In this document: piece after piece, positions 1-7,780 of the stretch
Layout: the number at the start of each line of letters is the position of its first letter
Numbering within the stretch: the stretch's first letter is position 1
Source of the DNA: Amoebophrya sp. AT5.2
Taxonomy: Eukaryota; Sar; Dinophyceae; Syndiniales; Amoebophryaceae
Length of the DNA stretch: 14,508 nt
Direction of reading: 5' to 3'
Assembly (NCBI GenBank): GCA_005223375.1
Contig: RXOD01005366.1
Location: 1-14,508, forward strand
Made by a program: the position numbers and the translations under genes
The notes under the pieces: generated by a model
Seen by the model: the letters and a program-made list of their open reading frames with translations, nothing else
What the model was told of the DNA's origin: nothing
Database searches by the model: none

Positions 1-38
1 CCACCTCCACACCCTCCACCTCCTGCGTCACGTGTATG

Positions 39-69
<31 letters not shown>

Positions 70-563
70 CCATCAGCAGTTTGATCGGAGGCAACAGTTT
101 GATCGGTCGCGGGAGGCGCCGCGGGAGGCGCATCGGTCGCGGGAGAGGGAGCAGCGGTGGTCGTGTTCGCGGAGGTGGCGACCTTGGGCTTGGTAGCGCT
201 AGCGTTCGCGGTAGCGTTCGCGGAGCCCGAGGCCTCCGGCGTTCCCTGCGAGTCGTCCGACATCGTATGCCTGCGTTTCAGGAGGGACATGGCTCCGGCT
301 TCTCTCTGGTGTCCCTCCTGAATCGCAAGCCTACGAACCTCTTTCTCCCCCACGCCTTTGGCAAGCGCGTCATCCTCATCTGGCCGCGGCGAGACTACTT
401 TAACTTTCTCCCCGCGGGGCTTCGCCAGCAACGAACGCGCCGAGAGGCCGTACACGGCGGAAAATTCGCGAAAACCACTTGTTTTTGGAGAAAAAAGACC
501 TCCATCGGGATGCTCAAGAGAACAGACCAGTAAAAGAACCGGGCGAAACCGGAGACCCGGCAT
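1..563 (-). CDS. 5' part of an unrecognised protein gene, running off the window edge
   Basis: On the minus strand an ATG at 561-563 opens a frame with no stop down to base 1 (187 codons, 3' end missing). In-frame ATGs also occur at 288-290 and 261-263. I do not recognise the family. Residues 1-16 start with basic residues and a short hydrophobic run (PVLLLVCSL), a possible but weak signal or anchor. Residues 30-60 look like ordinary protein (FSAVYGLSARSLLAKPRGEK), and 60-100 are strongly charged. From about residue 101 the chain becomes low complexity: Ser/Ala/Thr/Pro-rich, then 11 Asp in a row encoded by GAT repeats, then Gly-rich. The upstream region on this strand holds a T-rich run around 670-690. 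An intron inside the frame cannot be excluded. The opposite-strand frame over the same bases encodes poly-Ile and is a shadow. The low-complexity tail makes the coding call less secure than the N-terminal 100 codons. Confidence 0.55.
38..72. repeat. (ATC)n / (GAT)n trinucleotide microsatellite
   Basis: About ten tandem ATC units, slightly degenerate at the right end (CACCATCAG). On the minus strand the phase is GAT, giving the poly-Asp tract of the gene that covers it. Its length is expected to vary between isolates. Confidence 0.9.
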
Positions 564-1346
564 AATTTGCGCAACTTTCAATATGGACGAAGATGAAAGA
601 ATGTTCTTGTTGAGGAACGAAAGTTATAGGCATACATTGAATGTCTGTGATAGTGATGCGGTATGGGGCATATAAAAGGGGAAAAAAAACTGTTGCTCGG
701 AAGGAGCTTGAGCCAAAATGGAGAGAAACAAACAAAAGTAAAATGCACGTGGGCGCGGCCCCGCAAACGGGTGATACGGTTACGGGGGCTCAGTAATACT
801 AAATCATCTGGAAGTAATGCGGCTCAGCCGGGTCGATCCCACTGTAATTCCAGTGCACCTGGAGGAAACGAAAAACAAAATTGATCATGCATGGATGTGG
901 CGCAAGTACACAAAGGATCCCGCAAGCCCGCCAAAACGAAAAGGCATCGAATCTATCAATCGATGAACGAAAGCAGGACAATACCACGAAAAATAAAAAA
1001 TAAACTTTTATATATTTATTACAGTATACGAGTAACGGAAGGGCGGTTCAGACATCGATCAGCAACGGAATCGGAATCGGAAGAGAAACACGGAGGAGTT
1101 TCGGCGTCAGGCGCGTCTACATTCATCGGTCCGAGGCTCAGTAGTTGGGTTGTAAGTACTAAAGAACTCACGACGATGAGCGTTTTTCTTCTTCATATAT
1201 AGGTACGTTAATACTCAAGTTCAAGATGAGCGTATTTCTAAGTAAATAATGCCCGGGCGCGCCGCCGCCGCGCGCAGCTCCTGCTGCGGACCTGGACCTG
1301 CATACGATACCCATACCACGCAGGTCTAGAGCCGCGGGATCGAGGG
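564..1346. other. Intergenic stretch without a supported gene
   Basis: No frame here looks like a conserved protein. Visible items are a TATAAAAG string near 670, an A-run just after it, and an AT-rich patch around 990-1020 (TTTATATATTTATTACAG) that resembles an intron 3' end but has no recognisable exon on either side. The right end (about 1250-1346) becomes GC-rich where the foldback field begins. Confidence 0.5.
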
Positions 1347-1634
1347 TGCTACTATGCAGCGTCTGAGACGCGACTCTGCTGTCTCCGGACGGGTGCAGAG
1401 ACATGCGTCCCCCAGGGAAAAGGGAGGGCCGCAATGGTAAAGGAGGACGGAAGAAGAAGTTGGCAAAGACGGAACGCGACTCCGAGCGACAGGAGCCTGG
1501 GGGTCCATCCCGGAGAGCCAGCATGTTTTCGCGTGCTTCTCGTTCGCGCCCGCGGTGTGCCCTACTTCAATCGGCCCCCGGACGCTTGTTCTCGGTCGCG
1601 CGCAGCTCCTGCAGGTCCAGGAGGCTGCGCGCGA
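1347..1634 (-). repeat. GC-rich dispersed element, copy 1 (inverse of the copy at 9715-10002)
   Basis: This segment matches the reverse complement of 9715-10002 over essentially its whole length, with scattered substitutions. Examples are the ATGCAGCGTCTGAGACGCG block, the GGAAGAAGAAGTTGGCAAAG block and the CTCGGTCGCGCGCAGC block. Both copies can be read as an Arg/Lys/Ser-rich peptide in one frame, but the start context differs between copies and small indels move the other frames. I read it as non-coding repeat DNA. The other copy lies inside CK1 intron 4, so this is a mobile or duplicating, introner-like unit. The edges are estimated by eye to within a few bases. Confidence 0.75.
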
Positions 1635-1882
1635 AACCTACCCGGGAGGGGAAGACCGCCCCCTTAGGAGGCCGAGCTGTGGTCGAAAAAACAAAACCTA
1701 AAATCCACGAGGCAGTGGCGATAGTACTACTGTCTCATGGTCAGGGGGGTGGTTTGTTCCAGCTACAGAAGGACGGAGTGTGATCTTCTAGGATGGAAAG
1801 GATGGCAAAGAAAAAGGTGGACAATCAAAGACGACATGCGCGCACAGGAGGCTGCGCGCGACCGAGAACACGCGTCCGGGGG
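1577..1882. repeat. Unit bounded by about 37-bp terminal inverted repeats
   Basis: The sequence at 1577-1613 (CCCCCGGACG...TCGCGCGCAGCTCCTG) recurs in reverse complement at 1845-1882 with only two or three differences. The arms enclose about 230 bp, so the whole looks like a small MITE- or introner-like unit. In the related copy at 9702-9768 the same arms face each other directly with a loop of only a few bases, so the interior 1614-1844 is cargo missing from the other copy. The interior has no recognisable product. Confidence 0.65.
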
Positions 1883-1892
1883 CAGAGGGAGG

Positions 1893-2065
1893 CCGCAGGG
1901 CGACAGCTTCTTCTTCGTGGGCTTCTCCCTGTGCCCCCGCGCCTTGGCTATGTTGTTGTTCGGGTTGCCGCTCTGCTGGTTCTGGCCGGAAGCCTGCTGC
2001 GACCGGTAGCTATTAGCGCCGTCCAGTCGAAAACACTGACTTTTGTTCACTGAAGTTGTTAGTTG
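1893..2065 (-). pseudogene. Decayed antisense copy of the CK1 gene 3' end
   Basis: Reverse-complemented, this segment matches the last CK1 exon and its flanks (about 10491-10708). It carries the codons for [16 protein letters not shown], the tail beyond it and the start of the 3' flank. At its other side it contains CAACTAACAACTTCAGTGAA, which belongs to CK1 intron 5. Intron sequence in the copy means it arose by DNA duplication, not retroposition. About 60 bp spanning the intron/exon junction is missing, a 3-base change disrupts the VLNY segment, and the TGA stop is lost. It lies directly beside the inverted-repeat unit, and a short stretch near 1900-1925 resembles both the CK1 3' flank and intron 4 (9661-9690). 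It is not a functional gene. Confidence 0.8.
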
Positions 2066-2076
2066 GTCCAGGTGGT

Positions 2077-2469
2077 CCGCAGCAGGCCGTAGGGCGACAG
2101 CCGGGATCGTCGGGCCCCAGATCATGGAGGAGCGCAATGGAGGCAAGCAATGCGGGGCATGTGGGCATTCATCGGCGCACTCGCGCAAAGCGCAGCTGAT
2201 GAAGGTGCGCGCCGGATGCAGTGCCCAAAGCGACGGCCGCCGTGCCCATGGAGCGCCGTCCTAGAGTCCCCAGCGATGCGGACCCGAAAGCGCGATGCTC
2301 GTCCACGAGAAGTCCAAAGAACTCTCGTGGACGAGCCTCGCCTTTTCGGGTCCGAGAAGGCCGCCTGGTGATTGTCAGCCGATCCAGGGACGCGCCGCAC
2401 CGATGACCGTAACTCCCCGGGCCCATCGATCTGGGGCCCGGCGATCCTGCCCCGGCTCTCGCCCTGCGG
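2077..2469. repeat. Foldback structure with about 45-bp inverted arms
   Basis: The left arm 2077-2123 and right arm 2428-2469 are imperfect reverse complements sharing GATCTGGGGCCCG, CGATC, CGGCT and TCGCCCT blocks, with a few indels. A second hairpin (2280-2353) sits inside the loop. No protein can be supported in the enclosed sequence. Confidence 0.6.
2280..2353. repeat. Internal hairpin, imperfect arms of about 30 bp
   Basis: Bases 2280-2289 (GGACCCGAAA) pair with 2344-2353, and 2297-2309 (GCTCGTCCACGAG) pair perfectly with 2324-2336. A 14-base loop lies between the inner arms. Confidence 0.75.
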
Positions 2470-2494
2470 TATGACCAGCTCGTAGCCCTCTATG

Positions 2495-2612
2495 GCGGTG
2501 GGAGAGCAGGTAGTGCGGGTCCGCAGAGGGCTAGAGGCGCTAGAGAGCTTCATCCTCCCACCGCTCCAGCTGGTAGCCTCTCTAGCCCCCTCTGCAGGAC
2601 CGTGCGAGGCGG
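2495..2612. repeat. Overlapping inverted repeats
   Basis: GCGGTGGGAG at 2495-2504 pairs perfectly with 2555-2564. A second, imperfect pair (GGTCC.GCAGAGGG..CTAGAG) links about 2517-2545 with about 2577-2610. The two pairs interleave, so they cannot form simultaneously in one simple stem. Confidence 0.55.
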
Positions 2613-3203
2613 GAGAGCAGCGAGTGCGATGCTGCTGCGGACCTGCACTCCTGCAGCAGCAGGAGCCGCCGCTCCTCGACCTCTAATAGAAATAGACTCC
2701 GCGACTCATTTGCCAATAGGACGACGAGCAGCACGTCACGCATGGAGTTCCAGGCGTGCGCGCAAGTGCATTCTTGCATCTTTATGCAAGTAATTTGCAG
2801 CTGGGCTGCAGCACTCGCATATGCAATTAGAATAGCTGTACCCGAAGGAAAAAAACAACAAAGCAAGAGTATACTACGCAGCTAGAATTTTACTATGGAA
2901 ATGTTGGATGGGCATATAGAAAATATATACGTGCTAGTCTATGGCTTTCATGTTTTATGTTTTCCATGTGTGAGTATACTGCAATCCACTTTGCGAGCTG
3001 CTGCCCCGCCTCGTCACTACTTATAATGTCGCACGTGATCACTTCATAGCTTGAACCTGAGCTTCTCGCCCCCCCGCCGGCGGCCCCGAAATTCTCTGTG
3101 CTGCCTCAGAAATCTCAGAGCGATGGCGCATGAAGGAGGGCAAGCCCTACTTGTTGGGCAAGCAAAAGGTGCAAATGGAGCTGCTTCCGGTGCTCTGCAG
3201 GTG
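2613..3203. other. Intergenic stretch upstream of OSCP1
   Basis: GC-rich to about 2700, with CTGCAG-type repeats, then AT-richer with nothing recognisable. An in-frame ATG at 3123 could extend the OSCP1 N-terminus by 27 codons, but that extension is Gly/Ala-rich and unlike the family. Confidence 0.45.
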
Positions 3204-5881
3204 ATGCCCCTACTCATTTTGTGCATGGGCGGGGAGATGATCTACATTTTGGATATGCTGGCGACCGCGATCAGCTACATAGAGATTTAGACTGATCGCT
3301 GCCGTGATCAGATACATTTTCTACATCTCAACATAAATCACCGGCAGAGTTGTATGGACCATCCCGCGCGGCTGCGCCGCGCGGTATGCGGGTGGAAATG
3401 AATGACCAACCGCGAAAGATGACGAGCGCGGTGCAGTACGTAGGGCGCCGCGGAAGGAATTGCTTCGACTTCTCTGCTCATAACTTCTCTTGCTTCTACT
3501 TCTCTTTGGATATGCTGGCGGCCGCGATCAGCTACATAGAGATTTTTTCGGGTTTTTTCTACATCTCATAAATCGCCGGGGTGGACGAGCTCGCACGGCG
3601 TCGGGGGATGCGCCAGTCGATTCTTGGGAGGCTACATATGGTCGCGCGGCATCGTCCCTATGGGTTTCTGTCCTCTCACCGATCTTCTTTATGGAAAAAC
3701 CGGCGCTATGTACTTGGACTAATACTCTAGACAAACCAGCTGGTCTCGGGGGTCCCCCCCCTCAACCCGGGAGCAGCGGCTGGAGGCACAGAAGATCGCT
3801 CCGACCAAGGGCGAGAAGGTTTTGCACGACGTGGTGAAGAGCATGTTTTTCCCGAGGTTCCTCCAGGAGCTGTTCAAGCCGCAGGAGGCCTTCTCCATGC
3901 CCAGCTGCCGCCAGGTCTTCGACCGGCTGGCGCACAGCAGCATCATGCGGCTGAACGCGTCCAGCATGGACAAGCTGATGGACCTGATCACCATGGGCTT
4001 CAAGTACCAGTTCCTCGTTTCCACAAGCGCGGAGGAACTGGTGGACGTCACCCTGAACCACCTCGCGGCGTGCAAACGGATCGCCGCCGGGAACGCGGAC
4101 CTGCTCGCCCTGGTCCAGCAGGGGGAGGCCTTGTTTTAAGGGTTGAAAAAATTCGGGTTCAGGTCCCGGTCTAGGTTTGGGCTTGCCCTGTCTGGTTCAC
4201 AAGTGAATAGAACACCCCTTTGCCACTTGTGGAAGAAAGATTGCCATCGGTGCAGAGGGAGGAGGTCCAGGATCTTTTTAGTAGGAGTAGCATTAGACAT
4301 AGACTCGGACTCCAACTGGTACGCCCCCATCGGGCCCATCGGAGAGGGCTGCGGCGTTCCATCTGTGACGTGTTGACTCCCATCTGAGCAAATTGCAGCC
4401 ATAGAAAGCTGCCCCCTCAGTCGGGTATCGCTGCCGATGATGACCATCACACTGTTCGGAAGCGATGACAGGCGGGATCTGCCAAGGTCAAAGCCTAAAC
4501 CTGAAGCACGACCGGAATTTTTTCAGCCTCTATCTGTTCCTGCGCAGCGCGGACACGTTGTCCATGTATGCGTTCCGCGAGCTGAAGCTACAGCTGGCCG
4601 CCTTCCTCCAGGATCGGCGGGTGAAGGTCAGCCTCTTCCTGCAGGACGAAACGCAAAACCCGGACGGCAGCATCGTGGTTCCGCTTGCGGGGCCCCTGCC
4701 GTTCAACACCCTGCCGCCCGGAACGGTGACCTACCTGCAGCAGGACCTGCGCCAGGAGCGGGTGGAGGGAATGGTCTCCGGGGGCGGCTCGTTCTTCGTG
4801 AACCCGCAACGGGTGTCGCGCGTGAACCCCGGTCTCCATGGCGCGAGTTGGAGCAGCCTGGGCACAAACCTCTACGCCAAGAACCAGGCCTCCAAACAAG
4901 GCGACAAAGGTACAAGAAGGAACCGATCTGTCTCGCTACTGTTGTTTAACCACCTTTCTCTAAGGAGTAAGCGCTATTTTTTTTTAAAAAGATGGGGATG
5001 AGTATGGAGGACGAGGACCCTGGGTTTAGGGGAGACGCAGACAGACGCTCGAAAAGAAATTGGATACGAATATGACTTTTTTGCATAATGAAGATGAAAG
5101 ACAACCTGTCAGCATCAGACTCAGAAAAGTATGGAGGTGATGGTCGCGCTCCAGGTTACGCGTCCTCTGGAGGCGAAGGTCCGGCGATGTCGCCCACTCA
5201 AGCCAAGCGAAACGCGGTGGAGCAGCTCAACAGTTTGGCGTCCATTTACAACGAACTCAGCAACAGCAACACTCTCGCGCTGCTGGGAGCATGGTAGGTG
5301 CTGTTTATGCATTTATTGTTATTCTTATACACAACTAGTACAGCTTCGACGTGAGGTTGTTGTACTAGCTGGGATAGGCACCTACGAAATGCACCATAGG
5401 CACCTACGAAATGCCTAGCACGCACTGAAGTACTTACTTGCATAGGCGGCGCCGGGCCCGAGGGGGCGGGGGATGAAGGTTCCTGTAGCTGAACATGGCT
5501 AAGTAACTAGATAATGGTTCTTGTGGTCGTTTTTCTTCCTCCATCATCTAGAGTGCTGTCCGTGCCCGGCTCCTCCATCATGTAGAGTGCTCCCGAAGGG
5601 CCCGGAAAAAAGTGTTGATGAGTTGCGGCGTCGATACCTACCTGGGCCCGCCTGTGCCGGATTCCACCGACACCTTCCACTTCAACAACCTGTTTCAAGG
5701 CGAGAAGATGTTCGATACGTCTGGAGAGAACAAAGCAGCCGGGAATCTTCTCGCCGGCGAGAAGATGTTCGGATCCGCCGCCGCTACTTCTACTTCGCCG
5801 AAGAATACTGGCAAGCCGATTATGGATGGGTCGGCGACGACGTCCTCGAGAGCTCTTTTTTATACATCTACGATCTTTTAA
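3204..5881 (+). CDS. OSCP1: OSCP1/NOR1-family protein, five exons
   Basis: Exons inferred from protein similarity and phase: 3204-3254 (3' edge uncertain), 3774-4132, 4527-4909, 5113-5293, 5623-5881. They sum to 411 codons including the stop, close to the roughly 380-390 residues known for animal OSCP1 (organic solute carrier partner 1, also called oxidored-nitro domain protein). That protein is linked to cilia and flagella; its molecular activity is unsettled. Family landmarks in order are MPLLILCMGGEMIYIL, QRLEAQKI, FLQELFKPQE, DRLAHSSIMRLNASSMDKL, MGFKYQFLV, LAAFLQDRRVKVSLFLQDE, VPLAGPLPFNTLPPG and LGTNLYAKNQ. Exon 4 has a weak match (AKRNAVEQLNSLAS) to the conserved C-terminal segment; exon 5 is divergent. 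Introns 2-4 are GT-AG. Intron 1 shows no GT donor. The C-terminus (FYTSTIF) is doubtful, and the real gene could splice on. The exon 4 acceptor may be 5112 or 5124; both keep phase. Confidence 0.85.
3248..3546. repeat. Direct repeat duplicating the exon 1 end and intron start of OSCP1
   Basis: About 42 bp at 3248-3291 (TTTGGATATGCTGGCG...ATAGAGATTT) recurs at 3505-3546 with one or two changes. The similarity resumes further on (TTTTCTACATCTCA, AAATC.CCGG), so the repeat unit is nearer 75-95 bp. The first copy covers the last codons of exon 1 (YILD) and the intron start; the second lies inside intron 1. Confidence 0.85.
3364..3384. repeat. 8-bp GC hairpin in OSCP1 intron 1
   Basis: CCGCGCGG at 3364-3371 pairs with 3377-3384 around a CTGCG loop. 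It lies between the two copies of the direct repeat. Confidence 0.7.
5374..5414. repeat. Two-copy tandem repeat in OSCP1 intron 4
   Basis: ATAGGCACCTACGAAATGC occurs at 5374-5392 and 5396-5414, a perfect 19-bp repeat with a 22-bp period, inside the 5294-5622 intron. Confidence 0.9.
5745..5766. repeat. Perfect 22-bp palindrome in OSCP1 exon 5
   Basis: ATCTTCTCGCC followed immediately by its reverse complement. Its right half is also repeated directly at about 5699-5716 (GGCGAGAAGATGTTCG), giving two GEKMF motifs in the predicted protein. Confidence 0.85.
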
Positions 5882-5996
5882 AAAAGTAATAGTACCCACC
5901 TATTGATGCTATTTCCACAAGAAGAACAAGTTGTGTAAGTATAGTGATGTTTTATTTCTTGGATCAGCTCGCTACCGCTAGCGTCGTCCCCGTACC

Positions 5997-6037
5997 GGTA
6001 GCGTCGTCCTTGTTTTCCCAACGAGGACGACGCTACC
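5997..6037. repeat. 14-bp perfect hairpin downstream of OSCP1
   Basis: GGTAGCGTCGTCCT at 5997-6010 pairs with 6024-6037 across a 13-base loop. Another copy of TAGCGTCGTCC lies just upstream at about 5979-5989, so the left arm is tandemly duplicated. It sits about 115 bp after the predicted OSCP1 stop. Confidence 0.8.
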
Positions 6038-6586
6038 AAGCCGGGGAGCGTCGAGACGCGCAGCTGCAAAAAAAGTCAAAAAAAAAGTCAAGCCATGAGC
6101 TTGTTTAAGCGCCAGCTGTCGGAGGTAGAAATAGGCGCGTGGCCATCTTCACGACCAGCTCATCCGAGTCTGATTGTGGATTTGGATTTATGTCTACGTA
6201 CCCACGTACTACTTCGAAGTCCGCAACTCCTCCGTGACATACAATGCCCTCTCCTCTTTATCATGGGGCGCGAGCCCTCGCGCGAGGTGTCCCCGATGTA
6301 CGTGTCTCCGGAGATATAAAAAAGAGCTCTCTCGGTATCGCGATCGTGCTGAAGCAAGCTGGGCGGGATCATCAGAGCGCGCTGGACGGGATACGCCAAG
6401 ACCTCGTAGTAGGAACTCGATCTACCGATCTACCCATATACTTCGATCGATAGGAATCGATAGGAACACCAGAAGATGCACTGGTGATTAGAATTCTTTC
6501 AGTATAGTAGTTCCACCGGAAGTTGTTGGGACTAGGAGCCTAGCAATGGTATCCATATTTAGCGCCGCCAAGAGCGGCCGCAGCGA

Positions 6587-6608
6587 GCCGACCAGATCGA
6601 TGGTCGGC
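6587..6608. repeat. 8-bp hairpin with a flanking, looser inverted repeat
   Basis: GCCGACCA at 6587-6594 pairs with 6601-6608 around GATCGA. AAGAGCG..GCGAGCC upstream and GGCTCGCTCTT downstream could extend it with bulges. Confidence 0.6.
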
Positions 6609-7780
6609 CCCTGAGTAGCAGGGCTCGCTCTTGGTCTCGCACCCCGATACTCACAGAAGTGCTTGTTAGTCGAAAAGAAAAAAACATCGGGGAGGAAGCA
6701 TCGGCTCGCAGAAGAAGAAGTAGAAGTGGTCGAGTTAGTTTCTCTAAGCTGGGCGGAGGAGGGAAGCGGCGCAGGCGCGGCCGCGGCAGGCGGACGAACG
6801 CAAGAAGAAGCGGACCTACTGGATTTGCTGGGATGAACTACATGAAAAGTTGAACAATCAACGCACTGTAAAAAAAGATGACGAGGAGCGGATCCTTCTT
6901 GACTTCTATTTTCTTCACTCCTGCCGACCCTGAGAAAACAACTGCTCGCTCGACGTTCCTATTGATTCTGCTCGCACGACACGCAGAATCGTTTTTCGCC
7001 CGGAAGAACGCAGAGATGAAAGAGCAAAAATAGAATGCACTTGGTCGAGAAAGGAGTTGATGCGATCAAAAATGAAAAAATGGCCAGTGGCCGCGTGGTT
7101 CAAGTTGATGCTTAAGATCTCTGTCGATGAGACTGCTCTCTAGCGCGCCCTCGCGCTCCCGCTCCGATCGATCTAAAGAGAAAGAACGGACCAAAATGAA
7201 AAGGCGGTGGAAAACGACATGATACATGCGCACATCGATCTTCACTGAACGAATTCTATCTGTTGAAAAATACAGGCAACAGGAGAAGATATAAGCGTCG
7301 TCGTCGAGTGGTTGTTATTGCTATAGCTACATCAATAGAATACGATGGTAGCTACTAGGAACTCCTACTGCTAGTAGCTCTATGGCAACTATCGGCTCTT
7401 CTTCGGAGGACCTCCACCAATTTTGTTGCGTGGTTATATTTATACGCTAGTGATCATATTGATATTATAGTCGTCGGGCTCAGATGAAGTAGTAGTAGAT
7501 CGATGGACGAGAGAAGTATGAAATCATTATTCACGACAAAGAGAAGCGTGACTGACTAGACTAGTACAACAGCCACGAATTCTACCTTCAATCGATCGGA
7601 CACATCGGACGGTTTTCCTCTCCTCAATCGATGGCTGAGTGGTAGTTTGTTCGCCGATTCTACTATAGCGTGGGTGATCTGATACATTCCTACTTCTGAT
7701 AGAAGAGAGAGACAGCCGCTGGCTTCCCCCCTTCCCCCTCCCCTTCATAGACCCAGTTCGAAGGGGGAATCAGCTTGCAG

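Larger units (their letters stand above)
5882..7780. other. Intergenic region between OSCP1 and CK1
   Basis: I see no supportable gene in these 1.9 kb. There is an A-rich patch at 6068-6090, two clear hairpins (5997-6037 and 6587-6608), several short near-palindromes around 7320-7380, and a purine/pyrimidine-biased stretch at 7705-7745 just before CK1. A 74-codon frame at 6095-6319 starts at an ATG in reasonable context, but I cannot match it to a family. Confidence 0.5.

Noticed and set aside
36..533. 165-codon plus-strand frame starting with poly-Ile
   Set aside because: It is the shadow of the minus-strand frame. Poly-Ile comes from the ATC microsatellite and the rest is Arg/Gly-rich with no family features.
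668..678. TATAAAAG TATA-box-like string on the plus strand
   Set aside because: No gene starts within a sensible distance downstream on the plus strand, and dinoflagellate-type promoters generally lack TATA.
1168..2553. Several 60-143 codon Arg/Ser/Pro-rich frames on both strands in the foldback field
   Set aside because: They overlie repeat copies whose frames shift between copies and show only GC-rich low complexity. They are best explained as stop-poor GC-rich DNA.
6095..6319. 74-codon frame with an LLRDIQCPLLFIMG segment faintly like an alpha/beta hydrolase strand
   Set aside because: Too short, no catalytic motif, and no continuation exon found.
6659..6853. Arg/Gly-rich 64-codon frame
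   Set aside because: It has no ATG start and is low complexity only.
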